From Dendrosporobacter quercicolus (GTDB taxonomy: Bacteria > Bacillota > Negativicutes > DSM-1736 > Dendrosporobacteraceae), in assembly GCF_900104455.1 (NCBI RefSeq), contig NZ_FNHB01000001.1, forward strand, positions 868,001-932,000: 64,000 nt of DNA, given 5' to 3'. A model generated the notes under the pieces. It had not been told where the DNA came from, did no database searches, and saw only the letters and a list, made by a program, of their open reading frames with translations. This document shows, in pieces, positions 9,338 to 18,209 of the stretch (its first letter is position 1; every line of letters starts with the position of its first letter). The position numbers were made by a program, and so were the translations under genes.

Positions 9338-9745
9338 TTACTTGCGTTCTGACAATTCAAGCAAAATACCGCCGGTTGCCTTGGGATGAACAAAAGCAAT
9401 GCTGGCGCCGCCTGCACCATAGCGAGGCTTTTCGTCGATCAGACGAACTCCTTTTTCCTTCAAGTCAGCCAAAGCGTTTTCAAGATTGTCGACCCGCAAA
9501 GCAACATGCTGGATACCTTCGCCATTCTTATCAATATATTTGGCGATAGGGCCATCCGGTGAAGTGGATTCCAGGAGTTCAACCTCGCTGTCACCACATG
9601 GGATGAAGCAGACTTTTACCTTTTGCTGTTCAACAACTTCTTCCCCAAGAGCGGTCATACCCAAAACTTCTGTGTAGAATTTCTTAGCCTGTTCCAAATC
9701 TTTTACCGCAATGCCAATGTGATCAACCTTAGTGACTTTAAACAT
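9338..9745 (-). CDS. mce: Methylmalonyl-CoA epimerase
   Basis: The enzyme interconverts (R)- and (S)-methylmalonyl-CoA, linking the mutase product to the decarboxylase. It is a 135-residue single-domain VOC-fold protein with two beta-alpha-beta-beta-beta modules. Likely metal ligands are H9 (KVDHIGIAV), H80 (GIQHVALRV) and E130 (GGILLELSE). The length fits the family. A GGAGG site precedes the ATG at 9745. It sits between meaB and mmdA, 35 nt from mmdA. Confidence 0.95.
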   Translation of the reverse strand: MFKVTKVDHIGIAVKDLEQAKKFYTEVLGMTALGEEVVEQQKVKVCFIPCGDSEVELLESTSPDGPIAKYIDKNGEGIQHVALRVDNLENALADLKEKGVRLIDEKPRYGAGGASIAFVHPKATGGILLELSERK

Positions 9746-9804
9746 TTACTCTACCTCCTTTTTCGCAAGCTATTTATGTGTTTAAACAGTAATATCTCAT
9801 TTGA

Positions 9805-10743
9805 TTACTTGAGAATAACCCCTAATAACTCATTTACAACACTGTAAGGGTCTTTTTGCCGTTGCTGAACCTGCGTTACCAATTGCTCAAACTGGCCTGA
9901 CCCGCTAATATGGCGTAGCACATACCGGCCAAGCTGATCTTCAATCATTGATAAAAGCTCATTTTTTGTCCGCTCTGTGCGGCGCAATGCCAGCGCTCCG
10001 GTTTGATTAAGGTGCGCTAAATGCTCAGCCACTGTGGCCACAAGTTCCTCAATGCCTTGATTCTGGCTGGCAACTGTTCGTTTGATCGGCGGACGCCAGT
10101 CAAGTTTATCCTGATTTAAATCCAGCATCATTTCCAGTTCAATATTCAACTTTTCTACGCCATCCCGATCGGCTTTGTTAATTGCAAAAATATCGCCAAT
10201 TTCCAAAATTCCCGCCTTGATTGCCTGAATATCATCGCCCAGTCCCGGCACTAATACGACCAAGGTAGTATCGGCAGCCTTGACAATATCTACCTCTGAC
10301 TGACCCACACCCACAGTTTCCACAAAAACGACATCTTTACCAGATGCATCCATGATTTTTACTACTTCGGCAGTCTTATGCGATAATCCTCCTAAACTGC
10401 CCCTAGTTCCCATACTTCTAATAAAAACGCCCTCATCTAAAGTAAGTTCGTTCATCCGTATACGGTCGCCAAGAATGGCCCCGCCGGAAAAAGGGCTGGT
10501 CGGGTCAACTGCGATGATCCCTACAGTCTTCCCCTGACGCCGGTATTCCTTAGCCAGCTTGTCAGTCAGCGTACTTTTCCCTGCCCCGGGCGGGCCTGTA
10601 ACCCCAATGACCTGAGCCCGTCCGGTATGAGGATAAAGTTTTTGCATAATTTCCACTGCTGTTTCATATTCGTTCTCAACTGCGGTTATCGCCCGCGACA
10701 AAGCCAGTCTGGAACCAGCCAGTAATTCTTTCGCTATATCCAT
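9805..10743 (-). CDS. meaB: Methylmalonyl-CoA mutase-associated GTPase MeaB
   Basis: MeaB is a G3E-family P-loop GTPase that protects adenosylcobalamin-dependent methylmalonyl-CoA mutase from inactivation and gates cofactor loading. The 312-residue protein has Walker A GPPGAGKST, followed by VGIIAVDPTSPFSGGAILGD, the switch region VETVGVGQSEVD and the base-specificity motif NKAD. The open frame continues 21 codons further upstream, but AGGTGGTG lies 6 nt before the ATG at 10743, and family proteins start near MDIAKELLAG. It follows the mutase B12-binding subunit, with a hairpin in the intergenic space. Confidence 0.94.
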   Translation of the reverse strand: MDIAKELLAGSRLALSRAITAVENEYETAVEIMQKLYPHTGRAQVIGVTGPPGAGKSTLTDKLAKEYRRQGKTVGIIAVDPTSPFSGGAILGDRIRMNELTLDEGVFIRSMGTRGSLGGLSHKTAEVVKIMDASGKDVVFVETVGVGQSEVDIVKAADTTLVVLVPGLGDDIQAIKAGILEIGDIFAINKADRDGVEKLNIELEMMLDLNQDKLDWRPPIKRTVASQNQGIEELVATVAEHLAHLNQTGALALRRTERTKNELLSMIEDQLGRYVLRHISGSGQFEQLVTQVQQRQKDPYSVVNELLGVILK

Positions 10744-10759
10744 GCTTAACACCACCTTA

Positions 10760-10797
10760 TGGCATATGTTGTCCTGTTTTAAAGACAACATATGCCA
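10760..10797 (-). repeat. 14-bp inverted repeat between mutase small subunit and meaB
   Basis: Arms at 10760-10773 and 10784-10797 are perfect complements (TGGCATATGTTGTC on one side) around a 10-nt loop. The hairpin lies between the stop of the B12-binding subunit and the ribosome site of meaB. No T run follows, so an mRNA processing or stability role is more likely than termination. Confidence 0.7.
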
Positions 10798-10809
10798 CAA
10801 CTCCACTAA

Positions 10810-11202
10810 TTATTTTACGTTTTCTTTGATAAAGTCAACAATAGCGGTGGTAGGTGTGCCTGGAGTAAACACCCCGGCTACACCGGCGGCTTTAAGCGCT
10901 GGAATATCAGCGTCAGGAATAACTCCACCACCAACAATCAGTACGTCATCCATGCCTTTACCCCTCACAAGTTCAACCACCCGCGGGAAAAGATGCGGAT
11001 GAGCACCGGATAACAGGCTTAGCGCCACAACATTAACATCCTCCTGCAGAGCAGCCTCGGCAATTTGCTCAGGCGTCTGGCGCAGACCGGTATAGATTAC
11101 TTCAAAGCCGGCGTCACGGAGAGCGCGGGCTACGACTTTGGCGCCGCGGTCATGTCCGTCCAGACCGGGTTTTGCTACTAATACTCTAATACGTTTTTCC
11201 AT
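10810..11202 (-). CDS. Methylmalonyl-CoA mutase, cobalamin-binding subunit
   Basis: This 130-residue protein is a stand-alone B12-binding Rossmann domain. It contains the base-off motif DGHDRG (in [13 protein letters not shown]), whose His coordinates cobalt, plus SLLSGAH and IVGGGVIPD, which line the nucleotide tail pocket. In many bacteria this domain is fused to the mutase; here it is a separate gene 23 nt downstream of the catalytic subunit, as in archaea and several anaerobes. The ATG at 11202 has a GGAGG site. Together the two subunits convert succinyl-CoA to (R)-methylmalonyl-CoA. Confidence 0.94.
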   Translation of the reverse strand: MEKRIRVLVAKPGLDGHDRGAKVVARALRDAGFEVIYTGLRQTPEQIAEAALQEDVNVVALSLLSGAHPHLFPRVVELVRGKGMDDVLIVGGGVIPDADIPALKAAGVAGVFTPGTPTTAIVDFIKENVK

Positions 11203-11225
11203 CGTGTTGTCCCTCCAACTCGCTC

Positions 11226-12872
11226 TTATAGGTTTACATGCGCTTCGTATTCACCGAATACTCTACGCATTACGCCGCAAATTTCTCCAAGTGTTGCATA
11301 GGCTTTAACGGCATCCAGAATGAATGGCATCAGGTTGACCTGATCATCTTTGCATGCAGCTTCCAAAGCAGTCAGTTTATCGCTAACCGCGGCATTATCG
11401 CGCTTCGCCCTGAGGTCAGCCAGTTTTTTCTTTTGGAGTTCACCCACTGATGAATCAACCCGCAAAAGTCCTTCCACCGGTTTTTCCTCAACTTGGAATT
11501 TGTTAACGCCAACAATGACACGGTCGCCTTTTTCCACTTCCATTTGCCATTTATAGGCACTATCCTGGATTTCCTTTTGAATGTAACCTTTTTCAATTGC
11601 AGTTACAGCGCCGCCGATTTCATCAATTTTCTTGATATATTCCCAGGCTTCTTTTTCAATTTGATCTGTCAGGGCTTCCACATAATAGGAACCGCCGAGC
11701 GGATCGACGACATCAGCTAAACCGCTTTCATAAGCAACGACCTGTTGGGTACGAAGGGCAATACGTACAGAATTTTCAGTTGGCAGAGCCAAAGCTTCAT
11801 CCTTGGAATTGGTGTGCAGGGACTGGGTTCCCCCCATAACGGCAGCCGCAGTTTGCAGGGCAACACGAATGATGTTGTTGTCAGGCTGCTGGGCAGTCAG
11901 CATTGAACCGGCGGTTTGGGTGTGAACACGCAGCATCCAGGACTTAGGATTGGTAGCGCCAAAACGCTCCTTCATCACTTTCGCCCAAACGCGACGGGAC
12001 GCCCGGAATTTTGCAACTTCTTCCAGCACATTATTATGGGCATTCCAGAAGAACGACAACCGTCCGGCAAACGCGTCAACATTCAATCCGGCTTTGATTG
12101 CGGCTTCGCAATAAGCGATACCGTCGGCAATCGTAAAGGCAATTTCCTGTGATGCCGTCGAACCGGCTTCACGAATATGGTAACCGGAAATGGATATGGT
12201 ATTCCAGTTCGGCACTTCTTTTGAGCAGTATTCAAATATATTGGTAATCAAACGCATGGAAGGCTTCGGCGGAAAAATGTATGTACCGCGCGCAGCATAT
12301 TCCTTTAAAATATCATTTTGGATGGTGCCGTTTAACTTATCGGCAGAAACCCCCTGCTTCTCGGCGACAGCGATATACATTGCCAACAGGACCGAAGCCG
12401 GGGCATTGATGGTCATTGATGTTGAGACTTTTCCAAGGTCGATTTGATCAAACAAAATCTCCATATCGGCTAAAGAATCAATTGCAACGCCGACCTTGCC
12501 AACTTCTCCCGTGGAAATTTCATCATCTGAATCATAGCCGATTTGCGTTGGCAGGTCAAATGCGCAGGATAAACCTGTGGCGCCTGACTCAATCAGATAA
12601 CGATATCGTTTGTTGGATTCCTCGGCGGTGGAGAAACCGGCATACATCCGCATGGTCCAGAAGCGGCCGCGGTACATGGTTGGCTGCACCCCGCGGGTGA
12701 ACGGATAGGAGCCAGGGAACCCCAGATCACGTTCATAATCCAGACCTTCAACATCCGCTGGAGTATACAGTCTTTGTTCGGGCAGGTTTTTCCGCTCTGG
12801 GAATTTAGCGGATGCTTTCTCTACTTTCGCATTATACTCTGCCAATTTGATTTTTAAGTTTTCATTGCTCAT
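11226..12872 (-). CDS. Methylmalonyl-CoA mutase, catalytic subunit
   Basis: The 548-residue protein is the TIM-barrel substrate-binding part of an adenosylcobalamin-dependent mutase acting on succinyl-CoA/methylmalonyl-CoA. Visible family signatures include [60 protein letters not shown] and [15 protein letters not shown]. It ends without the C-terminal B12 domain, which is the next gene. GGAGG precedes the ATG at 12872. It lies 26 nt after the CoA-transferase gene. Isobutyryl-CoA and ethylmalonyl-CoA mutases share the fold, but the adjacent epimerase, MeaB and decarboxylase make the methylmalonyl role most likely. Confidence 0.94.
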   Translation of the reverse strand: MSNENLKIKLAEYNAKVEKASAKFPERKNLPEQRLYTPADVEGLDYERDLGFPGSYPFTRGVQPTMYRGRFWTMRMYAGFSTAEESNKRYRYLIESGATGLSCAFDLPTQIGYDSDDEISTGEVGKVGVAIDSLADMEILFDQIDLGKVSTSMTINAPASVLLAMYIAVAEKQGVSADKLNGTIQNDILKEYAARGTYIFPPKPSMRLITNIFEYCSKEVPNWNTISISGYHIREAGSTASQEIAFTIADGIAYCEAAIKAGLNVDAFAGRLSFFWNAHNNVLEEVAKFRASRRVWAKVMKERFGATNPKSWMLRVHTQTAGSMLTAQQPDNNIIRVALQTAAAVMGGTQSLHTNSKDEALALPTENSVRIALRTQQVVAYESGLADVVDPLGGSYYVEALTDQIEKEAWEYIKKIDEIGGAVTAIEKGYIQKEIQDSAYKWQMEVEKGDRVIVGVNKFQVEEKPVEGLLRVDSSVGELQKKKLADLRAKRDNAAVSDKLTALEAACKDDQVNLMPFILDAVKAYATLGEICGVMRRVFGEYEAHVNL

Positions 12873-12898
12873 TTAAGTATAGTCCTCCTTTGCTTTGC

Positions 12899-14404
12899 TT
12901 ATTTCTTCATTGTGCCTGTCTTTATAAACCGGGCGTGCCAGGAGAGAGCATCTTTAATTACATGGGGCGTATGCGCCTTTTTCGTCGCTTTTTCTCCTTT
13001 TTTCAGATAGTCAAGCAGCATCGGTTTATAATCAGGATGTGCACAATTGTTGATAATTACACGGGCCCGCTCTCTTGGACTTAATCCACGAACATCAGCC
13101 AGCCCCATTTCCGTGACAAAGATGTCGGTATCATGTTCGGTATGGTCAATGTGCGAGCACATTGGCACGATGGAGGAAATCGCCCCGTTTTTCGCGGTTG
13201 ACGTACTAAAGAAGCAGGTCAAATACGCATTACGGGCAAAATCGCCTGACCCGCCGATACCATTCATCATTTTACTGCCCATAATATGGGTAGAATTCAC
13301 ATGTCCGAAAATATCAAACTCAATTGCCGTGTTCATGGCAATGATGCCAATACGCCGGGCAATCTCAGGACTATTGGCGATCTCTTGCGGACGAAGCATC
13401 ATCTTCTGACGGTATACGCCGATATTGCTGTATAATCTTTTCAGTCCGTCCGGCGAGGGTGAAAAAGAAGTTCCCGAGGCAAATTTCAATTTGCCGGCGT
13501 CAGTCAAATCCAGCATACCATCCTGAATGACTTCGGTGTAAACTTCAAGATCAGTAAAATCGGAATCAACAAACCCGCTAATTACAGCATTCGCAACCGA
13601 ACCTACGCCTGATTGCAGCGGCAGCATATTTTTCGGCATACGGCCTACTTTAATTTCGTGTTTGAAAAAATCTATAATCAGTTCGGACATTTTTTGCGAA
13701 CACTCGTCAATCGGTCCGAAGGGACGAACGTCGTCAGTAATATCGCAGGGAACGATATATTTGATTTTGTCAGGACCGCAGGGAATATAAGTCGTTCCAA
13801 TCCGATCGTCAACCTTAACAATCGGCACCGGCTGACGGTGCGGCGGATCAAGTGGAACATATACATCATGCATGCCTTCCAATTCCAGCGGCTGGGTTGT
13901 ATTAACCTCGACAATTACAATGTCTGCGCTCTGCACGTACGATGCCGTATTGCCCAGCGATGTAGTTGGAACAATATGTCCCTCTTCAGTGATGGCGCAG
14001 GCTTCAACAATCGCCACGTCAACTTTACCGCCTAAAAATCCGTATCGGGTTAACTGGGCGGACTCACTGAGATGCAGGTCATAATATTCCACCTCGCCGC
14101 TGTTTAACGCATTGCGCAGATCAGTATTGGTCTGATACGGCATCCGTTTGTGAATACCGCCGACCGCGGCTAAAGCGCCATCCAGTTCCTTGCCAACCGA
14201 AGCGCCTGTCCACAAGTTAATTTTAAAAGGGTCTTGAGCCATTCTTTTTGCCAAAGCCAATGGAACTGCTTTGGGATATCCAGCAGGCGTAAATCCGCTG
14301 GCGCCTATGTTCATACCAGGTTTAATAAAAGCAGCTGCTTCCTCAGCACTAACAATTTTGTCATGAAGCGCTTTACAACGCACTCGGTCACGAATGTCAA
14401 TCAT
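12899..14404 (-). CDS. Succinyl-CoA:acetate/propionate CoA-transferase (acetyl-CoA hydrolase family)
   Basis: The enzyme moves CoA between succinate and acetate or propionate, so propionyl-CoA can activate succinate and release propionate. The 501-residue protein belongs to the Cat1/ScpC family. It has an N-terminal half with GMNIGASGFTPAGYPKAVP and a C-terminal half in which E291 (YTEVIQDGML) is the likely glutamyl-CoA residue. The CoA-binding loop GIGGSGDFARN is at 382-392. Length is typical. A strong AAGGAGG precedes the ATG at 14404. It is the first gene of the propionate operon and is preceded by a structured leader of over 200 nt. Confidence 0.92.
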   Translation of the reverse strand: MIDIRDRVRCKALHDKIVSAEEAAAFIKPGMNIGASGFTPAGYPKAVPLALAKRMAQDPFKINLWTGASVGKELDGALAAVGGIHKRMPYQTNTDLRNALNSGEVEYYDLHLSESAQLTRYGFLGGKVDVAIVEACAITEEGHIVPTTSLGNTASYVQSADIVIVEVNTTQPLELEGMHDVYVPLDPPHRQPVPIVKVDDRIGTTYIPCGPDKIKYIVPCDITDDVRPFGPIDECSQKMSELIIDFFKHEIKVGRMPKNMLPLQSGVGSVANAVISGFVDSDFTDLEVYTEVIQDGMLDLTDAGKLKFASGTSFSPSPDGLKRLYSNIGVYRQKMMLRPQEIANSPEIARRIGIIAMNTAIEFDIFGHVNSTHIMGSKMMNGIGGSGDFARNAYLTCFFSTSTAKNGAISSIVPMCSHIDHTEHDTDIFVTEMGLADVRGLSPRERARVIINNCAHPDYKPMLLDYLKKGEKATKKAHTPHVIKDALSWHARFIKTGTMKK

Positions 14405-14640
14405 TAGAACTTTTCCTCCTTGCTAGGTCAACAAATCAGTTGGCCATTCGCTAAATAAAATCAGTGTAGCACCTGACGATCACTCGATAAACCTCACCTC
14501 GTCCCAAGTCAGTCAGTGCCTTAAAGCCTGTCTTGCTATGCCTCAGCACCAACAGGAAATTACTGCATAGCAGTACCGTCAATGGCCAATCCACCAATTG
14601 ACGGCACTGTTTTTTAACTTTATTTTTTAACAAAAGTAAA
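14405..14640 (-). promoter_or_regulatory. Structured 5' leader of the propionate operon
   Basis: No convincing gene lies in this stretch. On the minus strand it holds a long hairpin: CCGTCAAT pairs with ATTGACGG, extended by CAGT/ACTG around one mismatch, at about 14571-14609. Next is a TACTGC/GCAGTA hairpin that reuses the last bases of the first stem, then a CCTGT...ACAGG stem-loop near 14525-14555. The first two cannot form fully at the same time, which would suit an RNA switch. No T-run terminator and no known riboswitch core is recognised. An AACTTTA...TAAAGTT dyad (14616-14643) lies near the predicted start site and could be an operator. Confidence 0.4.
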
Positions 14641-14644
14641 GTTC

Positions 14645-14673
14645 ATTATTTAACTTTCTCGAAGAACCGGCAA
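14645..14673 (-). promoter_or_regulatory. Candidate promoter of the propionate operon
   Basis: On the minus strand TTGCCG (14668-14673) and AATAAT (14645-14650) are separated by 17 nt, about 54 nt past the rex stop. Box quality is moderate. A dyad just downstream and the adjacent rex gene make redox control plausible but unproven. Confidence 0.4.
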
Positions 14674-14726
14674 AATCCTGCTATAAAAATGTTTTTATTA
14701 AGTTACTAAAATCTTTTATTAAGCTA

Positions 14727-15371
14727 CTAATCGTTTTCATGCAAGCTGCGCGAAAGGTGGTACGACAGGCTGCTTAACCCTACACTCAAATCCTCGTTAA
14801 CAATCCGGATCTTATCCGGGACAGTAATTTTAATGGGCGCAAAGTTCCATATTCCGGCAACGCCGGCACTGACTAATTTATCTGCAACGCCCTGCGCATA
14901 CACGGCAGGAACGGCGATAATCCCAATATGGATATTGCGGTCCCGGACAATTTCTGTCATTCGGTCAATGCTCTCAACAACAACGCCGTTGACCGTTTTC
15001 CCGATAACTTCCGGGCTGGCATCAAACAGGGCCACCAAATTAAATCCCAGTGAAGTGAAATTTTGATAATTGGACAACGCTGAGCCTAAATGCCCAATAC
15101 CAACCACAGCAATATTCCAATGATAGTGTAAACCTAATATCTCACCGATATTCCCAATTAATTCACGTACATAATAACCGACACCCTTTTTGCCGAACTG
15201 ACCAAAAGATGCTAAATCTTTACGGATTTGCTCAGGCGTAACGCCTAACCGCTGACCTAGCTCTTCGGACGATATAATATCAATTCCCTCTTCCTGGCTT
15301 AGGCGTAAAGTACGAAAATATAACGGTAAACGGTCAATCGTAGCCTTGGAAATGACAATATGATCTTTCAA
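14727..15371 (-). CDS. rex: Redox-sensing transcriptional repressor Rex
   Basis: Rex senses the NADH/NAD+ ratio and represses fermentation and respiration genes when NADH is low. The 214-residue protein has an N-terminal winged helix (ISKATIDRLPLYFRTLRLSQ, then SEELGQRLGVTPEQIRKDLA) and a Rossmann NADH domain with VVGIGHLGSAL, ending in the domain-swapped helix typical of the family. The frame runs to a TTG at 15389, but that TTG lies inside the ribosome site; GAGGAGG is correctly spaced 9 nt before the TTG at 15371, which also gives the family N terminus. It stands alone, directly upstream of the propionate operon leader. Confidence 0.94.
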   Translation of the reverse strand: MKDHIVISKATIDRLPLYFRTLRLSQEEGIDIISSEELGQRLGVTPEQIRKDLASFGQFGKKGVGYYVRELIGNIGEILGLHYHWNIAVVGIGHLGSALSNYQNFTSLGFNLVALFDASPEVIGKTVNGVVVESIDRMTEIVRDRNIHIGIIAVPAVYAQGVADKLVSAGVAGIWNFAPIKITVPDKIRIVNEDLSVGLSSLSYHLSRSLHEND

Positions 15372-15579
15372 ACTGCCGAGCCTCCTCAAGAAAATGGCAA
15401 GTATATTTATACTATATCAATAGTAGATCTTAAATATTATTCGCAGTAAAGAAATTAAAATCCTGCTGCGTAATCCTAGATTGCCCCGATATTTAATATA
15501 TTTATGTAAATAAATCAAATCCAGGCGGATTTTTTTGAGACGCAGCGCCTTAAGCAATATGAACAACTGCTCCGCCGCG

Positions 15580-16836
15580 CTACATCTTTTTGGTCAGGCA
15601 GCGTTCCGTCTTCATCTGATACCCCTGCCGCCATACCACAACAATTAAGGCATTAAACAACCAAAACAACATCGACATCTGAACATTGAACATAATAAAA
15701 TCAGTAAAGCCGCTCACTGCAAGTCCGGCCAACGCGGAAATCAACCCCAGCAGCAAGCCGGCCGGCCACCCTTCATTCACAGTGTTAATCAGCAACCAGG
15801 CTGTACGGATATGCCCGCACAAAATGAGCAGAAACACAATCAATCCGGGAATACCGATTTCAGCGGCAATATTTAAATACATATTGTGCGCATGAAAAAT
15901 CGTCGTTGCCGCATCCTGAATAAAAAAATCATATTGCGGATAAACCAGCCAATACGCGCCCCAGCCAATTCCCAGTACCGGATTGTCGGCAATCATCGCC
16001 AGTGTGCTCTCCCATAAAGCAATTCTAAGTGTTGATGAAGTATCCGTAGGATTAAAAATTGACATTAACCGTTCAGTGAAAGCATCCTGGGCCAGGAACA
16101 GGCCAATGGGTATTAAAATTAACAGCCACAATGCTTTTTTGTTATATAATACCCCATATAACCCAACAACAAAAGCCACACTCACCCAGGCTCCCCGGGA
16201 ATAAGTCAGCCCCAGGCAGATGCCCAGCAATACGAACAGCAGCAAAAACAGCAGCCGGCGAGACGCTTGACGGACTTTGCACCCCAGGCCGCAGGCCAGC
16301 GCCATCATCATGACTAAAAATCCGGCCAGTAAATTGGGGTTTTGCAGAGTTGAGAATACTCTGACTTTTAAATCCGGAAATTGCTCGCCATCCACCCATT
16401 CCAGAACAGCGATATCCACGCCAAACAAATACTGATAAAAGCCGTAAAGCATTACCGGCACAGCCGACCCCAGCACGCTCCAAACCAACCGCTTTAATTG
16501 CTCCGGCGTCTGTATGTTATGAATTACCAGATAATAAAGAAATATGTATCGCCCCATTAAATGATAGTAATTATAAAAACTATAATTCATGTCAGGTGAA
16601 ACCAAAATTGACGCAGCCGATATGGCAATAAACAGCGCAATAAGGCCGTCAAAAGGACCGCGCTTTAGCATAAAATTACGGCTGAGCAGCATTTTGAGCA
16701 GCCAGAAGGCAACACCGGCAATTAAAAACCCGGTTGAAAAATTCACTGATAACGGTAAAAAAAAGGCCACCGCTACGATGCAGTGTTCGATTATGCAGTC
16801 AAGATGGCGCTCTGTCTTATCATAAGCTCTATGCAC
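15580..16836 (-). CDS. O-antigen ligase/polymerase-like membrane protein
   Basis: The 418-residue protein has about 10-12 hydrophobic segments and a Wzy_C/O-antigen ligase signature: TYSRGAWVSVAFVVGLYG, then a large loop with LGIGWGAYWLVYPQYDFF and FHAHNMYLNIAAEIGIPGL. The His in HAHN is the residue usually tied to ligase activity. Such proteins join or polymerise surface glycans in the outer leaflet of the inner membrane. No other polysaccharide genes are nearby, so the substrate cannot be told. The start is GTG at 16836 with AGGGTG upstream. It lies between folC and rex on the same strand. Confidence 0.78.
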   Translation of the reverse strand: MHRAYDKTERHLDCIIEHCIVAVAFFLPLSVNFSTGFLIAGVAFWLLKMLLSRNFMLKRGPFDGLIALFIAISAASILVSPDMNYSFYNYYHLMGRYIFLYYLVIHNIQTPEQLKRLVWSVLGSAVPVMLYGFYQYLFGVDIAVLEWVDGEQFPDLKVRVFSTLQNPNLLAGFLVMMMALACGLGCKVRQASRRLLFLLLFVLLGICLGLTYSRGAWVSVAFVVGLYGVLYNKKALWLLILIPIGLFLAQDAFTERLMSIFNPTDTSSTLRIALWESTLAMIADNPVLGIGWGAYWLVYPQYDFFIQDAATTIFHAHNMYLNIAAEIGIPGLIVFLLILCGHIRTAWLLINTVNEGWPAGLLLGLISALAGLAVSGFTDFIMFNVQMSMLFWLFNALIVVVWRQGYQMKTERCLTKKM

Positions 16837-16892
16837 ACTTTCACCCTATTTACATGATATTGCCGCTTAAATGTTCAAGCAGCACCAATTCA

Positions 16893-18200
16893 TTATACCT
16901 GTCCGTAATTTGTTTGTCTATTATTTATTATCGCCCGGGCATAGCCAATTAAATACAGCGAGCCGGCAATGCAGATAACACCGTCCTGCTCCGCCAGGCG
17001 CCGGGCTTTATGGATGCCTTCTTCAATTGACGCAGCCATTTCAGTCCGGCGCGCCTTAATCAGCTTTGCCACTAGTTGCGGCTCCGCCGCCCGCTCTGAT
17101 TCCGGCGCGGCCACCACAACGGCGTCGGCAGGCCTGATCAGGCTGCTTACGATTCCGCCAATATCCTTATCCTGCAAAATTCCCAGTAAAAATACCATCG
17201 ATCTGCCGGGAAAGATTTCATCCAAAGCAGCCCGTAAAACCCGTGCGCCGGCGGGATTATGAGCGCCGTCCAGAACAATAGGCGGCTGCCCGGGTATTAC
17301 TTCAAACCGCCCTGGCCAAACTACCCCGGCCAAGCCTTGTTCGATCGCGGCAGCAGTGATCCGCTCATCCCTTTGCCCCAGATGCAAAGCCGCCATTACC
17401 GCCAGCGCGCCGTTCGCTATCTGGTGCCGCCCCAGCAGCTTAAGCCTGGCGGGGCCAACCTGGCCATAAAGCTGCGTCTTAATCGAGATGACCTGCCCCC
17501 CGGCATTTAGCGACTCCAGGCAGGCGCTGAATTGTTGTCCCAGCACAGCCAGGGAAGCCCGGGCTGAAGCCGCTTTGGTTCGGATAACCGGCAGGACCGC
17601 CTCATCCGCCGCCGTAATGACCGGAATCCCAGGTTTTATAATTCCCGCTTTCTGTTCAGCAATTGCCTGCAAAGTGCCGCCGCAGCGATCGGCATGATCC
17701 AGCGCCACATTCGTAATAATGGAAATCTCAGGCACAATGACATTGGTCGAATCCAGCAGCCCTCCCAATCCCACTTCGATAACGGCATATTCCACTTTGC
17801 GCAGGGCAAAGTGGTAAAAAGCCGCCGCTGTCAGCACTTCAAACTGGGTGGGGCTTTCACCGCCTTCACTTACCAGCTCAGTTGCGCATTGTTTCGTAAA
17901 ACTTATTGCTGCCGCAAAATCAGCCCTGGTAACTTCGGTCTGGTCAATTTTTATCCGCTCCGTATAATCAAGAAGATGCGGGGATGTATACATCCCCGCC
18001 CGCACTCCCGCCGAATGTAAAATTGCCGCCAGCGTTGCCGTTGTCGACCCTTTACCGTTAGTGCCTGTTACATGGACTGTCTTATAACTGCCTTCAGGGT
18101 TTCCCATCAAGGCCAGCAGCCTGGTAATCCGATCCAATCCCAGTCTGATGCCGAAGGTATTTAAACTGTCAAGATACGTCAAAGCCTCATCATAAGTCAT
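16893..18200 (-). CDS. folC: Folylpolyglutamate synthase / dihydrofolate synthase
   Basis: FolC adds glutamate to dihydropteroate and to reduced folates, retaining them in the cell. The 435-residue Mur-ligase-fold protein shows the ATP P-loop HVTGTNGKGSTTATLA, the FolC signature GLGGLLDSTNV, DHADRCGGTLQAIAEQKAGI, and the C-terminal PGRFEVI and LDGAHNPAGA motifs. Length is normal. The ATG at 18200 lies 10 nt after the valS stop, so the two are co-transcribed under the valine T-box, a frequent Firmicutes arrangement. It also supplies folates to the fhs/folD/MTHFR enzymes encoded nearby. Confidence 0.94.
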   Translation of the reverse strand: MTYDEALTYLDSLNTFGIRLGLDRITRLLALMGNPEGSYKTVHVTGTNGKGSTTATLAAILHSAGVRAGMYTSPHLLDYTERIKIDQTEVTRADFAAAISFTKQCATELVSEGGESPTQFEVLTAAAFYHFALRKVEYAVIEVGLGGLLDSTNVIVPEISIITNVALDHADRCGGTLQAIAEQKAGIIKPGIPVITAADEAVLPVIRTKAASARASLAVLGQQFSACLESLNAGGQVISIKTQLYGQVGPARLKLLGRHQIANGALAVMAALHLGQRDERITAAAIEQGLAGVVWPGRFEVIPGQPPIVLDGAHNPAGARVLRAALDEIFPGRSMVFLLGILQDKDIGGIVSSLIRPADAVVVAAPESERAAEPQLVAKLIKARRTEMAASIEEGIHKARRLAEQDGVICIAGSLYLIGYARAIINNRQTNYGQV

Positions 18201-18209
18201 ACGATCCCC

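Noticed and set aside
14451-14633. 60-codon minus-strand frame in the propionate leader
   Set aside because: No ribosome site, no recognisable protein features, and it covers strong RNA hairpins.
14405-14640. Cobalamin riboswitch upstream of the mutase operon
   Set aside because: The conserved B12-box and core pattern could not be found by eye; only unrelated hairpins are present.
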